Notes under the pieces: generated by a model | Told to the model about the DNA's origin: nothing | Database searches by the model: none | What the model saw: only the letters and a program-made list of their open reading frames with translations | Shown here: positions 1 through 7,308 of the stretch, one piece after another | How the letters are laid out: each line of letters opens with the position of its first letter | Position numbering within the stretch: the first letter of the stretch is position 1 | Made by a program: the position numbers and the translations under genes | Assembly (NCBI GenBank): GCA_947625425.1 | Contig: CANQOH010000032.1 | Span: 1 to 16,398, forward strand | Origin: an uncultured Bacilli bacterium | GTDB taxonomy: Bacteria > Bacillota_I > Bacilli_A > RF39 > UBA660 | Reading direction: 5' to 3' | DNA length: 16,398 nt

Positions 1-1790
1 TTACCACGACTCTTACTCATCTTTTTGCCTTCGGCATCTAGTAATAAGTCATTTACTAAAACATTTTTAAATGGTGAGCAACCTTTAACGAAAGTTGAAA
101 TTACCATTAAAGTATAGAACCATCCACGAGTTTGATCGATACCTTCACAAATGAAATCAGCTGGAAATTGACTTTCCCATAATTCTTGATTTTCAAATGG
201 ATAATGGTATTGGGCAAATGGCATTGAACCTGAATCGAACCAGCAATCTAAAACATCGGGAATACGAGTCATTGGTTTACCACATTTAGGACATTTTAAA
301 TGAACATTATCAATATATGGTTTATGTAAGTCAAAATCTTTACCAATCTTTTCAATAGCCATTTCTTTTAATTCAGCTACTGAACCTAGCATATGAGTAT
401 TACCACATTCACATTTAAAGTATGGTATTGGACTTCCCCAATATCTACTTCTTGATACATTCCAATCACGAGCATTAGCTATCCAGTTAGCAAATCTTTT
501 TTCACCAACATAAGCAGGATACCAATTAACTTTAGAATTAGCTTTAACTAATTTATCAGTCATTTTACTTACTCTAATATAGTAACTTGGCATTGAATAG
601 TAGATTAGTGGAGTATCACAACGCCAACAATGTGGGTATTCATGTGAGATCTTTTGACGTTTAAATAATTTACCATTTTCTTTTAAGTAATCAACTACTT
701 CTTCGTTAACATCATGAACGAATCTACCATCCCATAAACCACCAACATAGCAGCCATCTTTACCTACTGGATTTAAGTATGGTAAGTCATATTTTTTACC
801 AACATTAGCATCATCTTCACCAAAAGCAGGAGCTATATGAACGATACCAGTACCATCTTCCATAGTTACATAAGTATCACAAGTAACATAGAAACCTTTC
901 TTATCAACATCAAATGATGGAATTAATTGTTCATATTCCATATATTCTAAGTCAGTACCTTTATATTCTTTTAGAACTTTAACGTCTTCACCTAAAATAT
1001 TACTTACTAAAGCTTTACCTAGAATAAATTTTAAACCTTTAGACTCAACTAAAACATAGTCTTCATTTGGATTAACACATAAAGCTACATTAGCGATTAA
1101 AGTCCAAGGAGTTGTTGTCCAAGCTAAGAAGTAAACATCTTCATCTTTTTTCTTAAATGGAACAATAACTGTGATAGCTGTATCAGTTTGGTAGTTTTGG
1201 GCAACTTCATGAGTAGCTAAACCTGTACCACAATGTGGACAATATGGAACGACTCTTGTTCCTTCATAGAACATATCCTTTTTCCACATTTCTTTTAAAA
1301 TCCACCATTCAGTTTCAATATAATCATTTTTATATGTTAAGTATGGATTTTCAACATCAAAGAATTGGCCCATTTTACTAGTTAGATCGGTGAAAGCTGA
1401 TTCATTTTCTCTAACACTTTTACGGCATTCTTCATTAAATTTTTCAACACCTAGTTCTTCAATTTCTTTTTTAGATGAAATACCTAATTTCTTTTCAACA
1501 TGGTTTTCAATTGGTAAACCATGAGTATCCCAACCAATTTTTCTAATAACTTTTTCACCATTCATAACATGGTATTTAGTAATAGTATCTTTTAAATTCT
1601 TAGATACCATATGATGTAATCCTGGAAAGCCATTAGCAAATGCTGGTCCATCATAAAAAACAAAAGTCTTATTATCTTCTCTTAGTTTTACTTGAGCATC
1701 ATGCATAGCGTTAATACTTTTCCATGATTTACTAATAGAATCTTCGACCTCACTTACTGGTCTTTTGTCTAATTCTTTAAAATTTTTCAT
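1..1790 (-). CDS. ileS: Isoleucyl-tRNA synthetase, IleRS2 type, 3' end cut by window edge
   Basis: Charges tRNA-Ile with isoleucine in the cytoplasm. I translated it by hand: 596 residues are visible and the frame is open at the left edge. DGPAFANG is followed by the class I signature region, which reads G57-L58-H59-H60 where HxGH is usual. The first zinc site is C184-P-H-C187-G, then THEVAQ. The CP1 editing domain has WTTTPWTL and GTGIVHIAPAFGEDD. A second Cys pair is C388-W-R-C391, then WNVSRSRYWG. KMSKS is at 590-594, just before the edge. CPHCGTGLATHEVAQ and the order of motifs match IleRS2 (eukaryote-like, also bacterial mupirocin-resistant types), not IleRS1. The start ATG (1788-1790) has GGAGGAG about 7 bases upstream. 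It lies behind its own promoter and a T-box, so transcription should rise when tRNA-Ile is uncharged. The anticodon-binding domain lies outside the window. Confidence 0.97.
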   Translation of the reverse strand, partial: MKNFKELDKRPVSEVEDSISKSWKSINAMHDAQVKLREDNKTFVFYDGPAFANGFPGLHHMVSKNLKDTITKYHVMNGEKVIRKIGWDTHGLPIENHVEKKLGISSKKEIEELGVEKFNEECRKSVRENESAFTDLTSKMGQFFDVENPYLTYKNDYIETEWWILKEMWKKDMFYEGTRVVPYCPHCGTGLATHEVAQNYQTDTAITVIVPFKKKDEDVYFLAWTTTPWTLIANVALCVNPNEDYVLVESKGLKFILGKALVSNILGEDVKVLKEYKGTDLEYMEYEQLIPSFDVDKKGFYVTCDTYVTMEDGTGIVHIAPAFGEDDANVGKKYDLPYLNPVGKDGCYVGGLWDGRFVHDVNEEVVDYLKENGKLFKRQKISHEYPHCWRCDTPLIYYSMPSYYIRVSKMTDKLVKANSKVNWYPAYVGEKRFANWIANARDWNVSRSRYWGSPIPYFKCECGNTHMLGSVAELKEMAIEKIGKDFDLHKPYIDNVHLKCPKCGKPMTRIPDVLDCWFDSGSMPFAQYHYPFENQELWESQFPADFICEGIDQTRGWFYTLMVISTFVKGCSPFKNVLVNDLLLDAEGKKMSKSRG

Positions 1791-1858
1791 TATTTACTCT
1801 CCTCCATTTCAAAATTTAAATCAGCTAAATTGTTACTATCTTTATATTTAGTATTCAA
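1790..1858 (-). CDS. Possible 22-codon leader ORF coupled to ileS
   Basis: Directly after the T-box terminator there is a strong Shine-Dalgarno (GGAGGGG). Five bases later a TTG opens a frame of 22 codons that ends in TAA. The last A of that stop is the A of the ileS ATG (TAATG), the classic geometry for translational coupling. The peptide would be hydrophilic, beginning MNTKYKDSNN and ending MEESK, and the ileS ribosome site lies inside it. It is not in frame with ileS, so it is not an N-terminal extension. What is seen is the ORF, its ribosome site and the overlap. That it is translated is inference, and chance is a real alternative at this length. Confidence 0.33.
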   Translation of the reverse strand: MNTKYKDSNNLADLNFEMEESK

Positions 1859-1873
1859 ATTATCCCCTCCAAT

Positions 1874-1933
1874 AAAAAAAGTTCATAATCTAAGGACGAG
1901 ATAGACCCGTGGTACCACCTTAATTTATGAACT
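1874..1933 (-). terminator. T-box-controlled attenuator terminator
   Basis: AGTTCATAA (1925-1933) pairs with TTATGAACT (1880-1888), followed by a run of seven T on the minus strand. The stem encloses the whole antiterminator. Its 5' arm can alternatively pair with an upstream TATGAA (1936-1941) across a GTAG loop, giving a competing hairpin. Confidence 0.8.
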
Positions 1934-2098
1934 ACTTCATACACTCAAACTCTTAACGCGAGGAACGTTTACTTCTACTAATTTCAAAGTAACACATTAG
2001 AAGTGATTTACAATATTCTTTCATTTATTACTATCTCACCATATAAGTAACTCTCTTGTAACTACTTAAATATTGCCGTCTTCATCAATTGCTTTACT
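1874..2098 (-). promoter_or_regulatory. T-box riboswitch (tRNA-Ile, AUC specifier) controlling ileS
   Basis: The leader RNA of ileS carries T-box hallmarks in order. Stem I is closed by GAAG (2080-2083) with CTTC (2000-2003) and by CAATATT (2069-2075) with AATATTG (2011-2017). Between the two 3' strands lies the loop TAAATCA, holding an AUC Ile codon (2005-2007) followed by a purine. An AGAGAG element (2051-2056) and a GGTGA-containing terminal loop closed by TTACT/AGTAA follow. The antiterminator (1892-1921) is AAGG, then the seven-base bulge TGGTACC, then ACG, pairing back to CGT and CCTT. The bulge UGGU can pair with ACCA of a tRNA with discriminator A, as in tRNA-Ile. An intrinsic terminator follows, so control is transcriptional. 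Confidence 0.93.
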
Positions 2099-2104
2099 TG
2101 CAAT

Positions 2105-2134
2105 AGTATACAACATATTAGAAGTTAAAGTCAA
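2105..2134 (-). promoter_or_regulatory. SigA-type promoter of ileS
   Basis: TTGACT (2129-2134), an 18-base spacer, then TATACT (2105-2110). It sits just downstream of the P1 terminator and immediately upstream of the T-box leader. Expected transcription start is near 2098. Confidence 0.8.
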
Positions 2135-2138
2135 TTTA

Positions 2139-2164
2139 AAAATAGTGCTATAAAGCACTATTTT
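2139..2164 (-). terminator. Intrinsic terminator of surface protein gene P1
   Basis: An 11-bp hairpin (2139-2149 with 2154-2164) around a four-base loop, then a short T-run. The TAG stop codon of P1 (2158-2160) lies inside the stem. It separates P1 from the ileS promoter. Confidence 0.8.
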
Positions 2165-3837
2165 AAGAATCTTAGTTTCTTGAAGTATCTAATTCCTACA
2201 ATACCTAGACCAACTGCTACTACAGCTATTCCAGTTATTGAGAAAGCATTAGTATTAGGATTCTCTATTACTGGAGGTTCCTCTACTTCTTTTTCTATTT
2301 CAACTATCTTTATTGCTACATTAACATCACTAGCTGGCATTGTAAATGTATTATCTTCTACTTCTAATACATTGCCATCACTATCAGTTACTATAATAGA
2401 ATCTACTTTATATCCTTCTTTTGGAATTACTTCAATTGTTTCTTTCTTACCTGCAAATGATTGTTCATTAGCGTTTACTTCAGCTTCACCATCTAAATCA
2501 ACATTAATGTTATATGGCAATGCATAATGTTCTGTATTTGTTAATACTTCACAATATCTTGAAGATGCAAGTGTTTGAGATACTGGATTTATGCTTTTTG
2601 GAGGTAGTGAACATTCTCCTACAGTACCATTAGTTACCAAGAAACTATCTTTAGTTGATGCTAAGAAACCATAACCATCATTTTTGCTTTCAATTGTTTG
2701 AACTAACTTACCATCTAAATCATAAATTACTATTTCAGAACCATATTCTCCAACACCTAGTGCTACTATATAATCATTAATTAATTTTACATTTGTAAAT
2801 GCATAATAATTATTATTTTCTTTTGACCAAATTAGTTTTCCACTTTTGTCAAATAAACCTATTAAGTTTTTAGGAGTTGGACAACTATATGCAAATGTTG
2901 GAGATACTCCATAATCTTCATCTTCTTCATCCAACTCGTCTGAATTTAATGACGTAACAATGTGCGGATAAAATGATGTTAGCCATCTATAATATTCATT
3001 ATTATATTCATCACATTCAGAGTATAAACCACTTATAGCTACATAATCGTTATTAGTGTCTGCTGAAATGAAAATATTTGGTAATGTTTCATAACCATAA
3101 TAGTGATTATATCCATATTCACGGATTAATGCTTCATAATAAGAATCACTATAATTATACTCATCTTCCTCATAATCATATTCAGTGTAATATGTCATAT
3201 TATATTCAAAAACTAATTTAGCTAAATAATAAATGCCAGGAAAGTATTTTTTTACAGAAGTTTCATCTTCTTTTACGTATTTAATTGTTCCTAAGTCTAA
3301 ATCTAAACTACGAATTTTAAATTCTTCTCCTAAAATATATAAGCGATCATTAACTATTGATAATGTAGTCATACCGAATTGAGGTGCTAAATAGTTAGCT
3401 TCTCCTATAAAATTGCTATAATCATCATCTAAATCATATGATTCTTCAACATTAAAATTATCATCTAATTTAACTATCTCAGGAATTCTTCTATTGTAGC
3501 TATCATAGTATCCATAAGTTGATACTAATAAATAAACATTATCATTATTAGTTATGGCATCAATAATTTCCATATTATTTAACTTTTTCTCTTTAATAAT
3601 ATTTCCGTTTATATCGTAGTATCTAACATATGTAACATCATAATCATATGATTCTTCAGAATATATAGTTAAATAACCATTACGATATTTTAAATTATTA
3701 AATGAAGAACTTCCTTCTGTAGTGATTGTTTCATTATCACGCCAATCAAAAGCGAATGGATCATCTTTGGCGCTTACCACACCTATAAACATAAAGAAAA
3801 GACTCAGTAGAAGTATTATTGTTTTACTTTTTTTCAT
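2158..3837 (-). CDS. P1: putative surface-anchored propeller / B-repeat protein, NPNTN tail
   Basis: 559 residues, probably exported and held at the cell surface; function unknown. A signal peptide (about 1-23) ends VVSA. Residues 27-435 show repeated beta-strand/turn units of the kind IYDLDGKLVQT and LFDKSGKLIW, resembling beta-propeller blades, and are very rich in Tyr, Asp, Glu and Asn, especially 212-250. Residues about 445-513 match an InlB B-repeat-like module (EVIPKEGYKVDS, then FTMPASDV). A PPVIE linker leads to NPNTN (526-530), a hydrophobic helix (about 534-550) and the end KKLRFLK. NPNTN resembles the NPQTN class of sortase B signals, but a plain membrane anchor is also possible. 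Cysteines are C275, C319, C409 and C429. Closest relative in the window is P3. It has its own promoter and terminator, and AGAGG precedes the start. Confidence 0.9.
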   Translation of the reverse strand: MKKSKTIILLLSLFFMFIGVVSAKDDPFAFDWRDNETITTEGSSSFNNLKYRNGYLTIYSEESYDYDVTYVRYYDINGNIIKEKKLNNMEIIDAITNNDNVYLLVSTYGYYDSYNRRIPEIVKLDDNFNVEESYDLDDDYSNFIGEANYLAPQFGMTTLSIVNDRLYILGEEFKIRSLDLDLGTIKYVKEDETSVKKYFPGIYYLAKLVFEYNMTYYTEYDYEEDEYNYSDSYYEALIREYGYNHYYGYETLPNIFISADTNNDYVAISGLYSECDEYNNEYYRWLTSFYPHIVTSLNSDELDEEDEDYGVSPTFAYSCPTPKNLIGLFDKSGKLIWSKENNNYYAFTNVKLINDYIVALGVGEYGSEIVIYDLDGKLVQTIESKNDGYGFLASTKDSFLVTNGTVGECSLPPKSINPVSQTLASSRYCEVLTNTEHYALPYNINVDLDGEAEVNANEQSFAGKKETIEVIPKEGYKVDSIIVTDSDGNVLEVEDNTFTMPASDVNVAIKIVEIEKEVEEPPVIENPNTNAFSITGIAVVAVGLGIVGIRYFKKLRFLK

Positions 3838-3861
3838 AAATAACCTCTATTCTATAATAAG

Positions 3862-3891
3862 ATTATATCTTGAATTGTAAAAAAGTGTCAA
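3862..3891 (-). promoter_or_regulatory. Consensus SigA promoter of P1
   Basis: TTGACA (3886-3891), an 18-base spacer, TATAAT (3862-3867). Both hexamers are perfect consensus. The short leader carries ATAGAATAGAGG, shared with P2 and, in near-identical form, P4; its AGAGG is the ribosome site. Confidence 0.88.
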
Positions 3892-3924
3892 TATGTCCTA
3901 GTATGCTTTACAGGTGTATTGTCA

Positions 3925-3953
3925 CAAAAAAGATTACTATTTCTAGTAATCTT
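3925..3953 (-). terminator. Intrinsic terminator of surface protein gene P2
   Basis: AGATTACTA (3944-3952) and TAGTAATCT (3931-3939) form a 9-bp stem with a four-base loop, then six T on the minus strand. It is closely similar to the terminator after P3, consistent with common descent of the units. Confidence 0.88.
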
Positions 3954-3960
3954 TAACTTA

Positions 3961-5565
3961 TTATTTTAAGAATTTAAGTTTCTTGTAGCTATTTTTAACT
4001 ATTAAGCCAAGTCCACCAGCCATTGCAGCTAAACCAGTAACTGACATTGCAGCTGTATTAGGGTTTTCAATTACAGCTTCAACTATTTTCTTAAATGTTA
4101 CTTCGATAGTAACTTCACCCTCTGGCATTATAAATTTACCATCTTTAACTTCTATTTCATTACCAGCGGCATCTTTTACAACTAATTGATCTACTATCCA
4201 TCCTAGATCAGGTTTTACTTCTACTTCAACTTCATCGCCTGGGAAGGCATCTTCTTGAACATTAACAGTTCCATTACCTTCTACATTTGTTCCAATACTG
4301 AAACTACCATCATATTTAAATACTAGTGAAGACATATGACCACTTTGACCATAAGCAAATGCTTGACCAACAATAGTATTGCCAAATGCCATAATATGTG
4401 TAATATCAACACGACTTACGCCAGCCTCTTTAGCTAAATCATGTTTTTCAACAATATTGCCTTCAGTATCAAAAACGAATAACATACTTTCAACTGAATC
4501 TTCGTCTCTTTCAAAACTTACATAAGTATCTTCATCATCAGTATAACCTACTACAACCATATAATCATCATTAACACCATCTATGTCAAAATAGTGGTAA
4601 TTATCTAGTGATTTTTTTAACCATTCAACTTTATTTGTCTCATTATTTATTTTAAGAATAAAACTATATTGTTCTTGTAATTCATAATCATCATAATAAT
4701 CGTTATAATTATATATTTCAAAATATGTTTCACCTACTGCGTATGTATAATCTTTAGTCCAATATGTATTACTTATAAAAAGATCACCATAGTAATACAT
4801 TTCTTCTTCCTCATCATCATACTCACAAAAAACTACAGAGCCATCTATTTCACACCAGTCTTTTCCAAATCCACCAGGTAAATCTATATAATCATAAATA
4901 GAATCATCTATAAGAGTTTTATATCCGCCTACTAATTCTTCTTTGGTAGTTTCTGGTACTCTATCATAATCTTGATAAGTTATTGATTTTAAATCTTTAG
5001 TAACTGTATATAATTTAGTAGCTTTAAATACTTCATTAGTTTCATCATATGAACGCGCTATTACATAAACTTTATCTTTAACATATATTTCTACATCGTT
5101 AATATCAGGATCTTCTGATGATAAAACTTCTTTAGCTACTAATTTGCCATCTTCTTTAGAAAATTTGTAGATATAACGATTAAGAATAAATGATTCACGA
5201 TAGCCATAATCATCACTATAACATCCTTCTGTATAGCATGTATCTTCTGATGTAGGAAGCATTACTGCGTATACATATTCATCATCTTGATCAATACCCA
5301 TATAAACGCCATCAACATTTTCATTCTCCCACATTATAGTTTTGCCGTCTAAGGATATCTTTCTTAGCATACCTGCAAATTCTTCATCCATTGAAGCTGT
5401 AATATATCCATCTTCGGTTTTAATTGTATGGTCATAATAAAGATAGTTTGATGCACCACCTTGTCTTAATGACCAATCATACTTAAGATAATTTTTTGCT
5501 TCTACTACGCCCATACATAAAAAGAATAAGCTTAATAGAAGTACTATCATTTTACTTTTTTTCAT
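3961..5565 (-). CDS. P2: putative surface-anchored propeller / B-repeat protein, NPNTA tail
   Basis: 534 residues, probably exported; function unknown. I start it at the ATG at 5563-5565 (MKKSKMIVLL), preceded by GAGG at 8 bases. An ATG nine codons earlier (5590-5592) overlaps the promoter -10 and cannot be on the transcript. The signal peptide ends near VVEA (20-23). The repeat region (about 28-420) contains SLDGKTIMWE, INNETNKVEWL and FDTEGNIVEKH, again propeller-like, with acidic/Tyr stretches such as 247-259 and 285-298. It is the most divergent of the four there. The B-repeat-like module is about 426-492 (KPDLGWIVD, then FIMPEGEV). NPNTA (501-505) precedes a glycine-rich hydrophobic helix and the end KKLKFLK. 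Cysteines come in two close pairs, C110/C115 and C238/C247. Its C-terminus is most like P4. Confidence 0.9.
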   Translation of the reverse strand: MKKSKMIVLLLSLFFLCMGVVEAKNYLKYDWSLRQGGASNYLYYDHTIKTEDGYITASMDEEFAGMLRKISLDGKTIMWENENVDGVYMGIDQDDEYVYAVMLPTSEDTCYTEGCYSDDYGYRESFILNRYIYKFSKEDGKLVAKEVLSSEDPDINDVEIYVKDKVYVIARSYDETNEVFKATKLYTVTKDLKSITYQDYDRVPETTKEELVGGYKTLIDDSIYDYIDLPGGFGKDWCEIDGSVVFCEYDDEEEEMYYYGDLFISNTYWTKDYTYAVGETYFEIYNYNDYYDDYELQEQYSFILKINNETNKVEWLKKSLDNYHYFDIDGVNDDYMVVVGYTDDEDTYVSFERDEDSVESMLFVFDTEGNIVEKHDLAKEAGVSRVDITHIMAFGNTIVGQAFAYGQSGHMSSLVFKYDGSFSIGTNVEGNGTVNVQEDAFPGDEVEVEVKPDLGWIVDQLVVKDAAGNEIEVKDGKFIMPEGEVTIEVTFKKIVEAVIENPNTAAMSVTGLAAMAGGLGLIVKNSYKKLKFLK

Positions 5566-5591
5566 TTTCTTTGCCTCTATTCTATAATTCA

Positions 5592-5620
5592 AGTATAAAG
5601 GTTATGTAAAATTTCGTCAA
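5592..5620 (-). promoter_or_regulatory. SigA-type promoter of P2
   Basis: TTGACG (5615-5620), a 17-base spacer, TATACT (5592-5597). The leader holds ATAGAATAGAGG as in P1 (P4 is near-identical). Because the -10 coincides with an upstream ATG, this site decides the downstream start for P2. Confidence 0.82.
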
Positions 5621-5667
5621 TTTGTTTGTCGACAATTCACGACATTTTACAATTTATTTGTCAACAA
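5619..5667. repeat. 17-bp direct repeat with TTGTCGACAA palindrome upstream of the P2 promoter
   Basis: Two 17-bp copies (5619-5635 and 5651-5667) differ at two positions and are spaced 32 bp apart. The first contains the perfect palindrome TTGTCGACAA (5626-5635) and the second TTGTCAACAA. They lie between the P3 terminator and the P2 -35 box, a usual place for an activator or operator site. No regulator is identified. Confidence 0.45.
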
Positions 5668-5693
5668 AAAAGATTACTGATTTTCAGTAATCT
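5665..5693 (-). terminator. Intrinsic terminator of the P4-P3 operon
   Basis: AGATTACTG (5685-5693) pairs with CAGTAATCT (5671-5679) around a five-base loop, followed by six T on the minus strand. It ends the P4-P3 transcript just upstream of the P2 promoter. Confidence 0.88.
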
Positions 5694-5702
5694 TTTAATT
5701 AA

Positions 5703-7289
5703 TTATTTTAAAAATCTTAATTTTTTAATATTTATAATTCCTAAGAAAGTAATTATTAACGAAACAACTACTATTCCAGTTATTGAGAAAGCATTAGTAT
5801 TAGGATTCTCTATTACTGGAGGTTCTTCTATTTCTTCTTCAATCTCAACTATCTTTATTGCTACTGTTACATCACTAGCTGGCATTGTAAATGTATTATC
5901 TTCTACTTCGATTTCGTTGCCATCGGCATCTTTGACAACAATAGAATCTACTTTATATCCTTCGTCTGGAATTACTTCAATTGTTTCTTTATCACCAACA
6001 AATGATTTTTCGTTAGCTTTAACTTCACCTTTACCATCAACATTAACATTAATATTATAAGGTAAGGCATAGTGTTCAGTTGTAGAAGCTATTTCATAAT
6101 AATCAGGGCTAATCATTATTTGCATTATTTCTGATTCTTGATCTGATCGAAGAGATTGTTGCTCATATGAAGGATAATATCCGTATTTACCTGTTCCTCT
6201 AGTGTTAGTTACAATAAAACCTTTTGGAGTAGCTGATAAGAAATAATATCCATTATCTTTACTCTTAATTGTTTGAACTAATTTACCTTCTAAGTTATAT
6301 ATAACAACATCAGAACTATAATCAGTTATTCCAAGAGCAACAATATAATTATTAGTTTGTTTTACATTAATAAATGCATAATAATTACTATTTTCTATTT
6401 CCCATTCTTTTTTACCATCTTTATCTAATAAACCTAGATAAGCAGTAGGGCTACATGAAGCTGCATCTAATGGCATTACTTCGTTTTCAGTAGTCATTAA
6501 ACTTTCACTTTCCGCGTCACCCAAAAACTCATAAATCCAGCTTATTCCACATGTTGTTTTACTATAAGCGACATTTTTTTCATTAACATCTGCTGAAATA
6601 TATTCGTATTCATCATAATAATCATTATTCTCATATGTTAATTCCATTAGGTAATAAATACCTGGGAAATATTTTTTTACTGTATCTTCAGTAAACTTAA
6701 CTTTTTTTACTGAATCTAAATTTAAATCGAAACTAAGTATTTTAAATTCTTCTCCTAAAATATATAAACGATCATTAACTATTGATAATGTACTCATACC
6801 AAATTCAGGAGCAATATAGTTTGCATCACTTAGAAAATAACCATAATCATAACTATATTCATTATCTAAATAATATTCTTCTTCGATATTAAAATTGTCA
6901 TCTAATTTAATAAGAACATCATCATAATTAAAATTATATGCGAATAAGTAAATATTCTCATCATTAGTTATGGCATCATAAACATATAATCTACTTAATC
7001 TTTTTTCTTTAATTAATTTACCTTCATTGTCATAATATCTTACATATGTATCACCATATCCATTGCCTTGATTATATGCATAATAGATACTAACATAACC
7101 TTCACGATATTTGAAGTTTAATATCATATCAGCAGATACATAACTATCGTAATAATCATCATAACGAGTTGTATAGAAAGGATCACTATCACGCCAATCT
7201 AACTCAAATGCTTTATCACTGGCATTTACTATTGCGACATTCATCAGGAAGAAGCCAATTATTAATAATATTTTATTTATTTTTTTCAT
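5703..7289 (-). CDS. P3: putative surface-anchored propeller / B-repeat protein, NPNTN tail
   Basis: 528 residues, probably exported; function unknown. A signal peptide (about 1-23) ends IVNA. The propeller-like region spans about 28-405 and shares long stretches with P1, including GMSTLSIVNDRLYILGEEFK, TVKKYFPGIYYL and IYNLEGKLVQT. The B-repeat-like module (about 415-482) has VIPDEGYKVDS and FTMPASDV. EEPPVIE is followed by NPNTN (495-499), a helix (about 503-519) and KKLRFLK. Two cysteines, C247 and C279, match positions in P1 and P4. At the DNA level a 55-bp tract in the tail (5771-5825) is identical to 2226-2280 in P1. It starts 19 bases after the P4 stop, with only a weak ribosome site (TAGG), so it is probably co-transcribed with P4. 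Confidence 0.9.
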   Translation of the reverse strand: MKKINKILLIIGFFLMNVAIVNASDKAFELDWRDSDPFYTTRYDDYYDSYVSADMILNFKYREGYVSIYYAYNQGNGYGDTYVRYYDNEGKLIKEKRLSRLYVYDAITNDENIYLFAYNFNYDDVLIKLDDNFNIEEEYYLDNEYSYDYGYFLSDANYIAPEFGMSTLSIVNDRLYILGEEFKILSFDLNLDSVKKVKFTEDTVKKYFPGIYYLMELTYENNDYYDEYEYISADVNEKNVAYSKTTCGISWIYEFLGDAESESLMTTENEVMPLDAASCSPTAYLGLLDKDGKKEWEIENSNYYAFINVKQTNNYIVALGITDYSSDVVIYNLEGKLVQTIKSKDNGYYFLSATPKGFIVTNTRGTGKYGYYPSYEQQSLRSDQESEIMQIMISPDYYEIASTTEHYALPYNINVNVDGKGEVKANEKSFVGDKETIEVIPDEGYKVDSIVVKDADGNEIEVEDNTFTMPASDVTVAIKIVEIEEEIEEPPVIENPNTNAFSITGIVVVSLIITFLGIINIKKLRFLK

Positions 7290-7308
7290 ATTTTACCTAC
7301 TTTATCTA

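Noticed and set aside
2180..2527. Plus-strand ORF opposite the P1 tail, and the similar one at 5626-6060
   Set aside because: They mirror the paralogous minus-strand B-repeat codons; no ribosome site, and their likeness to each other follows from P1 and P3.
5566..5592. N-terminal extension of P2 beginning MNYRIEAKK
   Set aside because: Its ATG overlaps the -10 hexamer of the P2 promoter, and the downstream ATG has a spaced ribosome site and the MKKSK start shared with P1 and P4.
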